A stretch of 64,000 nt of DNA from Bacteroides sp. ET71. Its GTDB lineage: Bacteria; Bacteroidota; Bacteroidia; Bacteroidales; Bacteroidaceae. Below the pieces are notes generated by a model. It did no database searches. It saw only the letters and a program-made list of their open reading frames with translations, and had not been told where the DNA came from. Below are positions 52,978-61,623 of the stretch, in pieces. Location of the stretch: positions 124,001 through 188,000 of the forward strand of contig NZ_JAMBLS010000003.1 in NCBI RefSeq assembly GCF_023336905.1. Direction: 5' to 3'. Positions within the stretch are counted from its first letter, which is position 1, and the number at the start of each line of letters is the position of its first letter. A program made the position numbers and the translations under genes.

Positions 52978-53802
52978 TCAGCGGTTAGGGAGGAGGGAGA
53001 ATTGTTTGACAAAACCCACCATGAAGATGTGCCCGTAGGCGTGCGTCTCCAAGTGGTTGAGTTTGGATTGCCGGACATCCCACAGGTAGGTGAAACGCAT
53101 CTTGAGGCGCCCGGCCGGAAAGTCGAGCGAAAGACGGTGCCGCCAGGAGGGAGCATTGTGCAGAGACGTGAACTTCACCACGCCTCCGGCATTGCCCAGC
53201 GAGAAGATTTCGTAGTACGATTGCCCGTAGTGGGGCGAGAAGGCCATGCCCAAGAGGGGTACGTCGAGCTGGTAGCGGAGGGTCAGGGGCACACGCCGCA
53301 CGCGGAAGTCCCACACGGCGGCCACCGAAGCATCCAGCGCCACGGAGGCACGGGCCGAGGCAGGGTTGTTGCCGTTGCGCAGGTTCCACACGAAGCCGCC
53401 CGCCGCATCCACCAGTCCGCCGGCCAGCAGGCGCAGGCCGCCCGTGCGGTAGAGGCGGTAGTGCAGCCCGTAGTTCCAGTTGACGAGAGCAGACAGCGTG
53501 TTATTGTTGTCCACGTGGTTATGCGTGTAGTTGGCGTAACCCTGAAAGAAAGCTTGACGCATCCACCGGCCGTCGCCCCACTTGGTCTGACGCAGGCTCT
53601 CGCGCGACAGACGGAACTCCACACCCCGGTATTCCTGGGGCGAGAGATAGGTGTCGTACATGTTCGCCCAGCCCAAACCGTACATCGTGGCCCGCTGGAT
53701 GGGGCGGTCGGGCACGGAGTCGTTCGTCTCCTCCTCCGGTACGGCGGCAGCCCGCACGAGCGGCAGGAGCAGTAACAAGAAGAATAATGCGTTTCGTTTC
53801 AT
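52978..53802 (-). CDS. DUF3316 outer-membrane-type protein
   Basis: A 274-aa protein with a signal peptide (MKRNALFFLLLLLPLVRAAA) and about a dozen amphipathic strands in the mature part (ATMYGLGWANMYDTYLSP, GVEFRLSRESLRQTKW, LTLRYQLDVPLLGMAF, MRFTYLWDVRQSKLNHLETHAYGHIFMVGFVKQF). This is the DUF3316 family, predicted small beta-barrels. Function unknown. It starts 11 nt after parC and precedes the S41 lipoprotein. The likely terminal aromatic signature is modified (FSLLPNR). Confidence 0.85.
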   Translation of the reverse strand: MKRNALFFLLLLLPLVRAAAVPEEETNDSVPDRPIQRATMYGLGWANMYDTYLSPQEYRGVEFRLSRESLRQTKWGDGRWMRQAFFQGYANYTHNHVDNNNTLSALVNWNYGLHYRLYRTGGLRLLAGGLVDAAGGFVWNLRNGNNPASARASVALDASVAAVWDFRVRRVPLTLRYQLDVPLLGMAFSPHYGQSYYEIFSLGNAGGVVKFTSLHNAPSWRHRLSLDFPAGRLKMRFTYLWDVRQSKLNHLETHAYGHIFMVGFVKQFSLLPNR

Positions 53803-53813
53803 CGGCAGTCAGA

Positions 53814-56492
53814 TCAGAATAGTTTCATTTGTCCGGTCAGCTCGTCCAAGATGTCGCCCGGCGTCTTGTCCTTGTCCGGGTCCAGGTCTTCGGGCTCTTC
53901 TTCAGGCTCTGTCGAGGCCGGGCCGACAGGCTCGGGAAGGCGCGTCGGCTCCAGTTCGTTCACCGTGTCGAGCGTGTAGGTGGTCAGGCGTTTGCCCTTG
54001 GCCTTGAAGCCCTTGACGCCGATGAAGTCGTCGGCCTCGATGACCAGGGGGTCACGGAAGGCATCGTGCCCGCCGAACACCACCTCGAGGCGCGGATACG
54101 GCTCGTCGGTCAGCAGGATGAGGCGGTTCTTGCGGTTCTCGCCCAGGTAGTTCTGCTTGCGGGCCGTTGCCTCCAGGCAGAAACGCTTGATGTAGGGATA
54201 GTTCTGCTGGTCGGCGTCGTAGAGCACGGCGGTCCACACCTTCCCGGAGTCGAACTTCTCCAGCAGGCGGATGTCCGGCTCGTAATGGTTGGCCAGGTCG
54301 AAGTTGGTGGTATAGAAGTCGCCGCTTTCCAAGATGACCAGGATGCGGTCGTCGGTCTGAAACTCGCCCACGTATTCGCCCCGCCCGTCGTAGTTCAGGC
54401 GCAGCACGTCGCGGTCGAACCATACCTTGCGGCCCCCGAGCGTAGAAGCGCCGCGCTGCTTCAGCACAATCTTGTGCACCGGCAGCCGTGTCAGGATGTT
54501 GCCGATGGCTTGCCGGCCCTTGATGGCCAGTTGACTGAAGTCTTCTTCAAATACTATCTTGCGCACCCTGGGGTTCGGTTTGAGGGTGACTTTGATGACT
54601 TCGGCCTCGCCGTTTGGATTGGCGCTGAAGTAGAGGATGCGCGAATCGGGCTTGCCTTGGGTGAGGTCGTACTCGCGGTCGCGTACGACGCCGGTGACGA
54701 AAAACCGCTTGTAGAAACACGTACCTTCCTTGCCGTCGCGGTACGCCACGTTATAGATGGTTCGCTTGTCGTTTTTCTTGAAGACGTTGACGTAAAGGAT
54801 GTTCTTGCCCACGAACTTCTTGTCGGCCACGGGGGTCACCAGGTAGCGGCCGTCGCGGTAGAAGATGATGATGTCGTCAATGGGCGAGCAGTTGGCCACG
54901 AACTCGTCTTTCTTCAGCCCCGTGCCGATGAAACCCTCCTCGCGGTTGATGTAGAGCTTTTCGTTGGCCTCGATGACCTTGGTGGCCTCAATCACGTCGA
55001 AGCTGCGCAGCTCGGTGCGGCGGGGGAAGTTCTTGCCGTATTTCTCGCGGAGCATCCGGAACCAGTCGACGGTGTATTCGACGAGGTTGGCCAGGTGGCG
55101 GTCGGTCTCGGCCACGTCGGCCTTCATGCGGGCAATCTGCTCTTCGGCTTTGTCGCTGTTGAACTTGAGGATGCGGGCCATCTTTATCTCCATCAGGCGC
55201 AGGATGTCGTCCTTGGTCACTTCGCGGATGAACGAGGGGTAGTAGGGCGTCAGCCGCAGGTCGATGTGCTCGCAGGCGGCATCCATCGACTTGGCCTGTT
55301 CGAACTCGGCGTCCTTGTATATCCTTTCTTCGATGAATATCTTCTCGAGCGAGGCGAAGTGCAGCGCTTCCATCACTTCGGCACGGTGAATCTCCAGCTC
55401 GCGTTGCAGGAGGTGCTTCGTGTTGTCCACCGACTTGCGGAGGACGTCGCTCACCGTCAGGAAGTGCGGCTTCTGGTCATCAATGACGCAGCAGTTGGGC
55501 GAGATGTTCACCTCGCAGTCCGTGAAGGCATAGAGGGCGTCGATGGTTTTGTCCGACGACACGCCGGGGGCGAGGTGGACGAGTATCTCGACGCTGCCGG
55601 ACGTCAAGTCTTCTACCTTCCGTATCTTTATTTTCCCCTTCTCGCTGGCCTTGACGATGGAGTCGCACACGCCGGCCACGGTCTTCCCGTAGGGTATTTC
55701 GCGAATGGCGAGCGTCTTGTTGTCCACCTTTTCTATCTTGGAGCGGACGCGCACGGAACCGCCGCGCTCGCCGTCGTTGTACTTGGACACGTCGATGCTG
55801 CCGCCCGTCTGGAAGTCGGGATAGAGGGCGAAAGGCTCGTCGTGCAGGTAGGCGACGGCAGCGTCGCACAGCTCGTTGAAGTTGTGCGGCAGTATCTTCG
55901 AGGAGAGGCCGACGGCAATGCCCTCGACGCCCTGTGCCAAAAGCAGGGGGAACTTGACGGGCAGGGTGACGGGCTCGCGGTTGCGACCGTCGTACGACTG
56001 CTTCCACTCGGTGGTCTTGGGGTTAAAGACGACGTCGAGGGCGAACTTCGTCAGGCGCGCCTCGATGTATCGGGCAGCCGCCGCATCGTCGCCGGTCAGG
56101 ATGTTGCCCCAGTTCCCCTGGCAATCGATGAGCAAGTCTTTCTGCCCCAACTGCACCAAGGCGTCCTTGATGGAGGCGTCCCCGTGAGGGTGGAACTTCA
56201 TGGCTTCGCCCACGATGTTGGCCACTTTGTTGTATCGCCCGTCCTCCATGCGGCGCATGGTGTGGAGGATGCGCCGCTGCACGGGCTTCAGGCCGTCCAT
56301 GATGTGGGGCACCGCACGCTCCAGGATGACGTAGGAGGCGTAGTCCAGAAACCAGTTCTGGTACATGCCGTTCAGCCGGTGGCGCACCTCGCCGTCGCCG
56401 ATGTCGGCCGGTTTATAGTCGGTATGTTCGGCACCTTCCTCGTGGAAGGGGAGCTGGTCTTGTTCGTTGATGTCGTCTATATCTTGGCTCAT
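53814..56492 (-). CDS. parC: DNA topoisomerase IV subunit A
   Basis: Type IIA topoisomerase A subunit that decatenates chromosomes. 892 aa. The quinolone region has HPHGDASIKD (residues 101-110); the active-site Tyr142 lies in AARYIEARLT. The long coiled-coil and beta-pinwheel C-terminus (after about 500: GTGLKKDEFV, YDLTQGKPDSRILY) and the acidic tail (EPEEEPEDLDPDKDKTPG) are typical of Bacteroidetes ParC/GyrA-like proteins; YidSS-type GyrA boxes are not obvious, so I favour ParC. Minus-strand -7 box TATATTTG at 56518-56525. ParE is not in the window. Confidence 0.92.
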   Translation of the reverse strand: MSQDIDDINEQDQLPFHEEGAEHTDYKPADIGDGEVRHRLNGMYQNWFLDYASYVILERAVPHIMDGLKPVQRRILHTMRRMEDGRYNKVANIVGEAMKFHPHGDASIKDALVQLGQKDLLIDCQGNWGNILTGDDAAAARYIEARLTKFALDVVFNPKTTEWKQSYDGRNREPVTLPVKFPLLLAQGVEGIAVGLSSKILPHNFNELCDAAVAYLHDEPFALYPDFQTGGSIDVSKYNDGERGGSVRVRSKIEKVDNKTLAIREIPYGKTVAGVCDSIVKASEKGKIKIRKVEDLTSGSVEILVHLAPGVSSDKTIDALYAFTDCEVNISPNCCVIDDQKPHFLTVSDVLRKSVDNTKHLLQRELEIHRAEVMEALHFASLEKIFIEERIYKDAEFEQAKSMDAACEHIDLRLTPYYPSFIREVTKDDILRLMEIKMARILKFNSDKAEEQIARMKADVAETDRHLANLVEYTVDWFRMLREKYGKNFPRRTELRSFDVIEATKVIEANEKLYINREEGFIGTGLKKDEFVANCSPIDDIIIFYRDGRYLVTPVADKKFVGKNILYVNVFKKNDKRTIYNVAYRDGKEGTCFYKRFFVTGVVRDREYDLTQGKPDSRILYFSANPNGEAEVIKVTLKPNPRVRKIVFEEDFSQLAIKGRQAIGNILTRLPVHKIVLKQRGASTLGGRKVWFDRDVLRLNYDGRGEYVGEFQTDDRILVILESGDFYTTNFDLANHYEPDIRLLEKFDSGKVWTAVLYDADQQNYPYIKRFCLEATARKQNYLGENRKNRLILLTDEPYPRLEVVFGGHDAFRDPLVIEADDFIGVKGFKAKGKRLTTYTLDTVNELEPTRLPEPVGPASTEPEEEPEDLDPDKDKTPGDILDELTGQMKLF

Positions 56493-56561
56493 AAATGGTT
56501 ACAATGCGTTCGAGAGGCAAATATACGAAAAAAAGCAAAAACAGGAAAAGACAGGCACAGG

Positions 56562-56966
56562 TTATTTGCCCAACAGGGCACGCACGAAATCAATAAAGGC
56601 TTCTGCTTGCGGATATAGCGCATCGACGGTTTCTTCGTCGCAATAAGCAAAGTCGTCATAATCGCCGCTGTGCCGTTTCTCGAACAAGGTGCCGAAGACC
56701 TTCCCTATCCGCACGGGCATCTTCCCGGTTGCGACGAAATGCAATCCCAACATGGTTTTCACCCCGCTATGTGTCTGCGCCTGGATGTCGTTGGCGAGGA
56801 GCAATGCCACCGCCGCATAATAACAGGCATAGTACAGGCGGTTGATAGCCGCATTGCAGAAGCCTTCGCGCCTCATCACGGCGGCTTCCTTCAATGTGCC
56901 ATACGCACGCTCCAGCCGGTAGGCCACCAGTGCCCGTCTGCTTTCTTCGTCTAATTTCTCTTTCAT
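56562..56966 (-). CDS. HEPN-domain protein, partner of MNT
   Basis: A 134-aa all-helical HEPN protein. AYRLERAYGTLKEAAVMRREGFCNAAINRLYYACYYAAVALLLAND is the family core; later VFGTLFEKRHSGDYDDF is the C-terminal part. The RxxxxH-type toxin motif of HepT RNases is not clear (R-H-S-G-D-Y instead), so it may be the nonclassical group. The start at 56966 overlaps the MNT stop as ATGA; the longer upstream frame has no support. With MNT it forms a candidate toxin-antitoxin pair. Confidence 0.85.
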   Translation of the reverse strand: MKEKLDEESRRALVAYRLERAYGTLKEAAVMRREGFCNAAINRLYYACYYAAVALLLANDIQAQTHSGVKTMLGLHFVATGKMPVRIGKVFGTLFEKRHSGDYDDFAYCDEETVDALYPQAEAFIDFVRALLGK

Positions 56967-57277
56967 AGCCTCACTCCTTCGTTTATTACATTGATATAGA
57001 ACGGCGTCTTGAACGGCCTGTCGCGCCACTGTTTCTTCAGCAGGACGATGGGGCTGATGCAGACGCCCGTCCGCAGTTCCAGCTCATAGAGAGGAAGGGT
57101 CACCGTCTCTTCGCGGGCCAGCGTGAGCCGGTCGCCATCCAGCAGTATGAGCAGGTCGATGTCGCTGTCGGGACGCGCGTCGCCCCGCGCCTCCGAACCA
57201 AACAGGACGACTTCTGCCGTAGGAGCCGTCTGCCGGACCACTTCCTTGATCTGCCTGATGATTTCCGGTCGTCTCAT
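56963..57277 (-). CDS. Minimal nucleotidyltransferase (MNT)
   Basis: A 104-aa nucleotidyltransferase of the DNA polymerase-beta superfamily: VVLFGSEARGDARPDSDIDLLILL carries G-S-x9-D-x-D. The start MRRPEIIRQIKE at 57277 gives the standard MNT length. Such proteins pair with HEPN proteins, sometimes AMPylating the HEPN toxin. The HEPN gene follows with an ATGA overlap. It lies about 190 nt from the oppositely oriented tRNA-Pro. Confidence 0.9.
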   Translation of the reverse strand: MRRPEIIRQIKEVVRQTAPTAEVVLFGSEARGDARPDSDIDLLILLDGDRLTLAREETVTLPLYELELRTGVCISPIVLLKKQWRDRPFKTPFYINVINEGVRL

Positions 57278-57407
57278 TCCGTTCCTTTCTTTTCCGAATA
57301 GATGCACAAATATAGGCATTTTCCGCCAATCACGCAACCCGTCAAGGCAAAAAAGCCCCTCCCCTGCCCTCACTTCTGCCTTCCGGACAAAAATAAATCC
57401 TCCTTCG

Positions 57408-57439
57408 CTTGGCAGTATCGAAATCTTTGCGTACCTTTG
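57408..57439 (+). promoter_or_regulatory. Promoter of tRNA-Pro
   Basis: CTTG (57408-57411), 20 nt, TACCTTTG (57432-57439), ending 29 nt before the tRNA 5' end. Confidence 0.7.
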
Positions 57440-57468
57440 CGCCGTCAAAACAAAACGAGACAAAGCAT

Positions 57469-57544
57469 CGGAATGTAGCGCAGTTGGTAGCGCACTACGT
57501 TCGGGACGTAGGGGTCGGGCGTTCGAGTCGCCTCATTCCGACCA
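57469..57544 (+). tRNA. tRNA-Pro (anticodon CGG)
   Basis: 76 nt with encoded CCA. Acceptor CGGAATG/CATTCCG, discriminator A, D-arm GCGCAGTTGGTAGCGC, anticodon stem CTACG/CGTAG with loop TTCGGGA (CGG, reads CCG), T-loop GTTCGAGTC. Confidence 0.97.
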
Positions 57545-57614
57545 AGCCAAAAGGGCAAGCCACTGCACCCCGCAGCGGCTTGTTTCGTTTATGCCCCGCG
57601 CCCACGCCGGACAA

Positions 57615-57662
57615 CGGCCGCGCTTCTTGCGAACAGTAGCCGCGCCCGCATCGGACAAGAGG
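57615..57662 (+). repeat. 22-nt-period intergenic repeat
   Basis: Starting CCGGACAACGGCCGCGCTTC (57608 on), then CGAACAGTAGCCGCGCCCGC and CGGACAAGAGGC, spacing 22-23 nt. Almost the same sequence as copy 1 at 1296-1355. Confidence 0.7.
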
Positions 57663-57686
57663 CTTCACACCTTAATACCTGATTGT

Positions 57687-58904
57687 ATGACACCTACCTA
57701 CGCACCTTTCGCCCACCCGCTCTACGTCATGCCCAAGCCAGCCGGACCGCTGTGCAACCTGGCCTGCGAATACTGCTACTATCTGGAGAAGGCGAACCTT
57801 TACCTCGAATCACCCCAACACGTGATGAGCGACGAACTGCTGGAAAAGTTCGTGCGCGAGTACATCCAGGCCCAGACCCTGCCGTCGGTACTGTTCACCT
57901 GGCACGGGGGCGAAGCGCTGATGCGCCCCCTCTCCTTTTACAAGAAAGCCGTGGAGCTGCAACGGCGTTACGCCGGCGGACGCACCATCGACAACTGCAT
58001 CCAGACCAACGGAACGCTGCTGACCGACGAGTGGTGCCAGTTCTTCCGCGAAAACAACTGGCTGGTAGGCATCTCGATAGACGGGCCGCAGGAGTTTCAC
58101 GACGAATACCGCCGCAACCGCCAGGGACGACCCTCGTTCGTGAAAGTGATGCGCGGCATCGAACTGCTGAAGAAGCACGGCGTGGAGTGGAACGCGATGG
58201 CCGTCGTCAACGACTTCAACGCCAGCTACCCGCGCGAGTTCTACCACTTCTTCCGACAGATAGGCTGCCACTACCTGCAATTCGCCCCCATCGTCGAGCG
58301 CATCCTGCCCCATGCCGACGGACGCCACCTGGCCTCTGCCGACGACGGGAGCGACGCACGCCTGGCCCAGTTTTCCGTATCGCCCAGGCAGTGGGGCACG
58401 TTCCTCTGCACACTGTTCGACGAGTGGGTCAAGCAAGACGTGGGCACGATATTCGTCCAGCTCTTCGACGCAACCCTGGCCAACTGGGTGGGCGAGCAGC
58501 CGGGCGTCTGCACCCTGGCACCCACGTGCGGCCACGCCGGAGTGATGGAGTTCAACGGCGACGTCTACGCCTGCGACCACTTCGTCTTCCCCGAATACCG
58601 CCTGGGAAACATCTACACGCAGAGCCTCGTGGAAATGATGTACGGCGAACGGCAACTGAAGTTCGGGCAAGCCAAGCGCGACAGCCTGCCCCGCCAGTGC
58701 CGCCAGTGCCCCTGGCTCTTCGCCTGCAACGGCGAATGTCCCAAGAACCGCTTCTGTCAAACGGCCGACGGCGAACCGGGACTGAATTACTTGTGCGAGG
58801 GATACCGCATGTTCTTCGCCCACGTCGCCCCCTACATGGACTTTATGAAGCGCGAGCTGCTGGCCGGACGGGCGCCCGCCAACGTGATGAAGGAACGGTT
58901 TTAG
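57687..58904 (+). CDS. Anaerobic sulfatase-maturating enzyme (radical SAM/SPASM)
   Basis: Converts an active-site Cys/Ser of sulfatases to formylglycine in anaerobes. 405 aa. The radical-SAM cluster is CNLACEYC (Cys23, Cys27, Cys30). LFTWHGGEALMRPL, CIQTNGTLLTDEWCQFF and VGISIDGPQEFHD are the SAM-binding strands. The SPASM part has CTLAPTCGHAGVMEFNGDVYACDHFV and CRQCPWLFACNGECPKNRF. It resembles the B. thetaiotaomicron chuR product. No sulfatase gene lies nearby. The start at 57687 (MTPTYAPFAHPLYVMPKP) matches the family; the longer frame runs through the tRNA. Confidence 0.95.
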   Translation: MTPTYAPFAHPLYVMPKPAGPLCNLACEYCYYLEKANLYLESPQHVMSDELLEKFVREYIQAQTLPSVLFTWHGGEALMRPLSFYKKAVELQRRYAGGRTIDNCIQTNGTLLTDEWCQFFRENNWLVGISIDGPQEFHDEYRRNRQGRPSFVKVMRGIELLKKHGVEWNAMAVVNDFNASYPREFYHFFRQIGCHYLQFAPIVERILPHADGRHLASADDGSDARLAQFSVSPRQWGTFLCTLFDEWVKQDVGTIFVQLFDATLANWVGEQPGVCTLAPTCGHAGVMEFNGDVYACDHFVFPEYRLGNIYTQSLVEMMYGERQLKFGQAKRDSLPRQCRQCPWLFACNGECPKNRFCQTADGEPGLNYLCEGYRMFFAHVAPYMDFMKRELLAGRAPANVMKERF

Positions 58905-58914
58905 GCTTCAGGGA

Positions 58915-58977
58915 CGAGAGACAAGGGACGAGGAGACGAGAGACAAGAGACGAGGGGACGAGAAATCAGGGACGAGG
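58915..58977 (+). repeat. GACGAG/GACAAG repeat
   Basis: Imperfect reiterations of GAGACAAGGGACGAG after the stop codon. Same word family as the elements at 31482, 46196 and 60683. Confidence 0.6.
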
Positions 58978-58996
58978 CCGGCCAATCCCCGCTTCC

Positions 58997-59275
58997 CGCT
59001 ATCCTGAGCGGAGCAACGAAGCTCCACCCCCATCATGCGCTGTCATCCTGAGCGGAGCAACGAATCCCCACCCCCATCATGCACTGTCATCCTGAGCGAA
59101 GCAACGAATCTCCACCCCCATCATGCACTGTCATCCTGAGCGGAGCAACGAATCCCCACCCCCGTCATGCACTGTCATCCTGAGCGGAGCGCAGCGGAGT
59201 CGAAGGATCTCACTAAAGACACAGAAACCCTTAGTGAGATGTCTCGACTCCGCTGCGCTCCGCTCGACATGACAG
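58997..59275. repeat. 44-bp tandem repeats ending in a full palindromic repeat
   Basis: TGTCATCCTGAGCGGAGC recurs at 59041, 59085, 59129 and 59173 (exactly 44 bp apart), with an earlier partial copy at 58997. The last copy runs into the whole palindrome, whose right arm ends at 59275 (GCTCCGCTCGACATGACAG). The 468-nt gap to 59372 holds nothing else. Confidence 0.9.
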
Positions 59276-59372
59276 GAGAACGAAATTCTTCATTCTTCGT
59301 TCTTCATTCTTCATTCAATGACGCTCCGCTCGACAGGACAGGGCCAAAGAAACAGAGGGAAAACAGCAAGCG

Positions 59373-60662
59373 TCACACCAGATAGAACACCGCCAGCAGG
59401 CACACGTTCACCCCAATCACCACGCCAAACCCCGCCAACAACGGACGGCGCAACGCACTGCCCCGCCCGGCAAAGAACAGCGCATAACACAAGTTCACAA
59501 CGATGTTGCTCACGATGGCCTGCAGGCTGCACGCCGCAATCATCTCCACCGAGACGCCGCCCGTGCCCTGCACCAAGTTCAGGATGAACGGGGTGATGTC
59601 GCTCACGCCCGAGACGAAAGACAACGCCGTCAGCCCGCCCGTGCCGGCATACACCAGCGTGTAGTGCGTCAACAGCGTAAACACCACGAACAGCAGGGCG
59701 AAGATGAGCGCCACCTTAAACTCCAGCGGGTTGCCCGTGTCGTCCGCATCGGCCTCCGCCCCCGGCGTAGCCATCCGCCGCCGGTGCAGCCACCACGCCA
59801 CGCCCGCCGCCACCAGCGACATCGCCAGCAGGTAGGGATAGATGGCCTCCAGTGCCTCCAGGCTGAAGATACCTATCAGTATAAGGAACCTCAGAAACAT
59901 CATGCAGACCGCTAACAGCATGGCAGCGGCATACTCCGGAGCCTCGGCAGCCACCGCCGTGCGGCTTTTGCGCGCCAGCACGGATATGGTGGCGGTGCTG
60001 CTGTACAGCCCGCCCACGATGCCCGACACCAGGATGCCCGACTCGCGGAAGACGTAGCGACGCAGCAGGTAAGACAGGTAAGAGATGCCCGACACGACCA
60101 CCGTGGCCAGCCACACGTTGTAGGGCGTCAGGTTGATGCCCGCCACCAGCGTCTTGTCCGGGAGCATGGGCAGGATAATCCCACTGATGGCAAGGAACTT
60201 GGCCAGCGTAATCATCTCGTCGTTCTTCATGCGTTGCGCCAGCTCGGTAAAGGTGTGCTTCAGCTCGGTCAGCAGCAGCACGACCACCACCACGAGGACA
60301 TAGAACCACGAGGGCTGGGTACAGACGATGGGCGCCAGGCAGTAGGTGATGAGGGCAATGACGATGGTGGTCACCCCGAACACGTGGTAGCGCGTCTGCT
60401 TCACGTAGTAGTTCAGCGCCAGCAGCAGTCCCAGCACCGCGCCGCCGCCCAGGAAGAGGCGGTAGTCCGTCGGGTCGAGGATGTAGAGCAAGTATCCCAG
60501 GATGCCGATGAACGTAAAGGTACGGTCGGTGCCAAACAGTGTGGCCTCGCCCTCGCGCTTCAGGCTGATGCGCCGTTGCGAAAGGCCGATGAGCAGGGAA
60601 AAGAGGGTCACCAGCACGAAAGTGACGAACTCCTGTGGCAAGTATGCGTAGATTCTTTCCAT
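59373..60662 (-). CDS. MgtC/SapB-type DUF4010 membrane protein
   Basis: A 429-aa membrane protein with 11-13 hydrophobic segments. The N-terminal third (VLVTLFSLLIGLSQRR... EGEATLFGTDRTFTFIGILGYLL) is the MgtC-like N-terminus, and the rest (SGIVGGLYSSTATISVLARKSR, AGTGGLTALSFVSGVSDITPFIL) is DUF4010. Related proteins are called MgtC family, with unclear transport function. It stands alone between two repeat-filled gaps. Confidence 0.85.
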   Translation of the reverse strand: MERIYAYLPQEFVTFVLVTLFSLLIGLSQRRISLKREGEATLFGTDRTFTFIGILGYLLYILDPTDYRLFLGGGAVLGLLLALNYYVKQTRYHVFGVTTIVIALITYCLAPIVCTQPSWFYVLVVVVVLLLTELKHTFTELAQRMKNDEMITLAKFLAISGIILPMLPDKTLVAGINLTPYNVWLATVVVSGISYLSYLLRRYVFRESGILVSGIVGGLYSSTATISVLARKSRTAVAAEAPEYAAAMLLAVCMMFLRFLILIGIFSLEALEAIYPYLLAMSLVAAGVAWWLHRRRMATPGAEADADDTGNPLEFKVALIFALLFVVFTLLTHYTLVYAGTGGLTALSFVSGVSDITPFILNLVQGTGGVSVEMIAACSLQAIVSNIVVNLCYALFFAGRGSALRRPLLAGFGVVIGVNVCLLAVFYLV

Positions 60663-60682
60663 TTCTTGAACTGAAAAAAGGG

Positions 60683-60900
60683 TTAGTTAACGAGGGGACG
60701 AGTTGACGAGGGGACAAGGGGGTGTGGACAAGTTAACAAGAACGAAGGGACAAGTTAACAAGTTGACGAGTTGACGAGGCTTTGGAAACGAATTGACACG
60801 GTGGCGGACAAACGAAGCGGCGAATACGCCCTTGTTGCCTGACGCCTTGTCAACTTGTCAACTCCCCCTTGTCCACTCGTCCACTTGTCTACTCGTCCAC
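60683..60900. repeat. GACAAG/GACGAG inverted repeat region
   Basis: The left part (GTTAGTTAACGAGGGGACGA ... GACGAGTTGACGAGGC) and right part (GCCTTGTCAACTTGTCAACTC ... GTCCACTCGTCCACTCCCC) are mostly reverse complementary. The right end enters the 3' end of the CYTH gene, whose last residues are encoded by the repeat. Confidence 0.75.
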
Positions 60901-61388
60901 TCCCCGCCCGGTGCGGCATCGGCCCACGTGCGGTAAGGGTGCTGCATCAGTTGGGAGTTGTAGTAACGCCGGTCGCCGGTCACCTCGCGGCCCAGGAAGG
61001 GCGGTCGTCCGAACGGTTCGGCGGGGTCGGACAGCTCGACTTCGGCCACCACCAGGCCCTCGTTCTCGCCGTGGAACTCGTCTACCTCGAACACGTGTCC
61101 GTCGTAGGGCACGAGGTGTCGCGTCTTGTCGATGACGCCGCCCCGGCAGAGGCGCATCAGTTCCGAGGCATCGGCGGGGTCAATCTCCTTCTCCCACTCG
61201 TAGCGGCTCAGGCCGCCGTCTGCCGAAGGGCCTTTGATGGTGAGGTATCCCCGCCCGTCGCGCAGGCGGACGCGCACCGTGCGCCCGCTGTCGGAGCAGA
61301 TGTATCCTTGTGCGATGCGGCTGGACGAGGCCACGAGCGGCCGCCAGTCGCCGTCGACCAGGAACTTTCGTTCAATCTCCTGCGGCAT
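60858..61388 (-). CDS. CYTH-domain protein (triphosphate tunnel family)
   Basis: A 176-aa CYTH/triphosphate-tunnel metalloenzyme. EIERKFLV (residues 4-11) is the signature, followed by RIAQGYI, VRVRLRDGRGYLTIK and EWEKEI, then FEVDEFHGENEGLVVAEVEL with the metal-binding Glu pairs. Such proteins hydrolyse inorganic triphosphate or act as adenylate cyclases; triphosphatase is more likely in this clade. The last about 16 residues (EWTSRQVDEWTRGS) are encoded by the GACGAG/GACAAG repeat and are probably not ancestral. The following small gene is 5 nt upstream in the operon. Confidence 0.9.
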   Translation of the reverse strand: MPQEIERKFLVDGDWRPLVASSSRIAQGYICSDSGRTVRVRLRDGRGYLTIKGPSADGGLSRYEWEKEIDPADASELMRLCRGGVIDKTRHLVPYDGHVFEVDEFHGENEGLVVAEVELSDPAEPFGRPPFLGREVTGDRRYYNSQLMQHPYRTWADAAPGGEWTSRQVDEWTRGS

Positions 61389-61393
61389 GGCGT

Positions 61394-61531
61394 TCAGGCC
61401 CAGAGGGTGTAGGCCACGAAAGAAAGGAGGATGAGCACGACGGCCACGATGGTGATGGTGCGCATTACTTTTTTGGCTTGTTCTTCTTCACGTTGCGTGT
61501 GCGTCACGCGGTTTCTGTTGCTTCTTCCCAT
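61394..61531 (-). CDS. 45-aa single-span membrane protein
   Basis: A small frame with a charged N-terminal half (MGRSNRNRVTHTQREEEQAKK) and one hydrophobic span (RTITIVAVVLILLSFVAYTLWA). It sits 5 nt before the CYTH gene on the minus strand and has its own promoter, so it is the first gene of the operon. I do not recognise the family. The larger reading frame that contains it extends antisense through the AraC gene and is not coding. Confidence 0.7.
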   Translation of the reverse strand: MGRSNRNRVTHTQREEEQAKKVMRTITIVAVVLILLSFVAYTLWA

Positions 61532-61565
61532 GGTGTTTAGTTTTAGTTTATCGTTCAACGGAGAG

Positions 61566-61597
61566 CAAAGTAAGGGGAATTTCCGGAAGATTCCAAG
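61566..61597 (-). promoter_or_regulatory. Promoter of the small membrane protein/CYTH operon
   Basis: Minus strand: CTTG (61594-61597), 20 nt, TTACTTTG (61566-61573), with TT for TA in the -7 box. Confidence 0.55.
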
Positions 61598-61623
61598 GAA
61601 AAGCGGTAGAAATTTACGCGAAG

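Noticed and set aside
53829-56618. 929-codon open frame opposite parC
   Set aside because: A shadow of the parC sequence, His/Val-rich with no domain; parC carries all family motifs.
57123-57686. N-terminal extension of the sulfatase maturase frame
   Set aside because: It runs through the MNT gene on the other strand, the tRNA promoter and tRNA-Pro. The family begins at MTPTYAPF.
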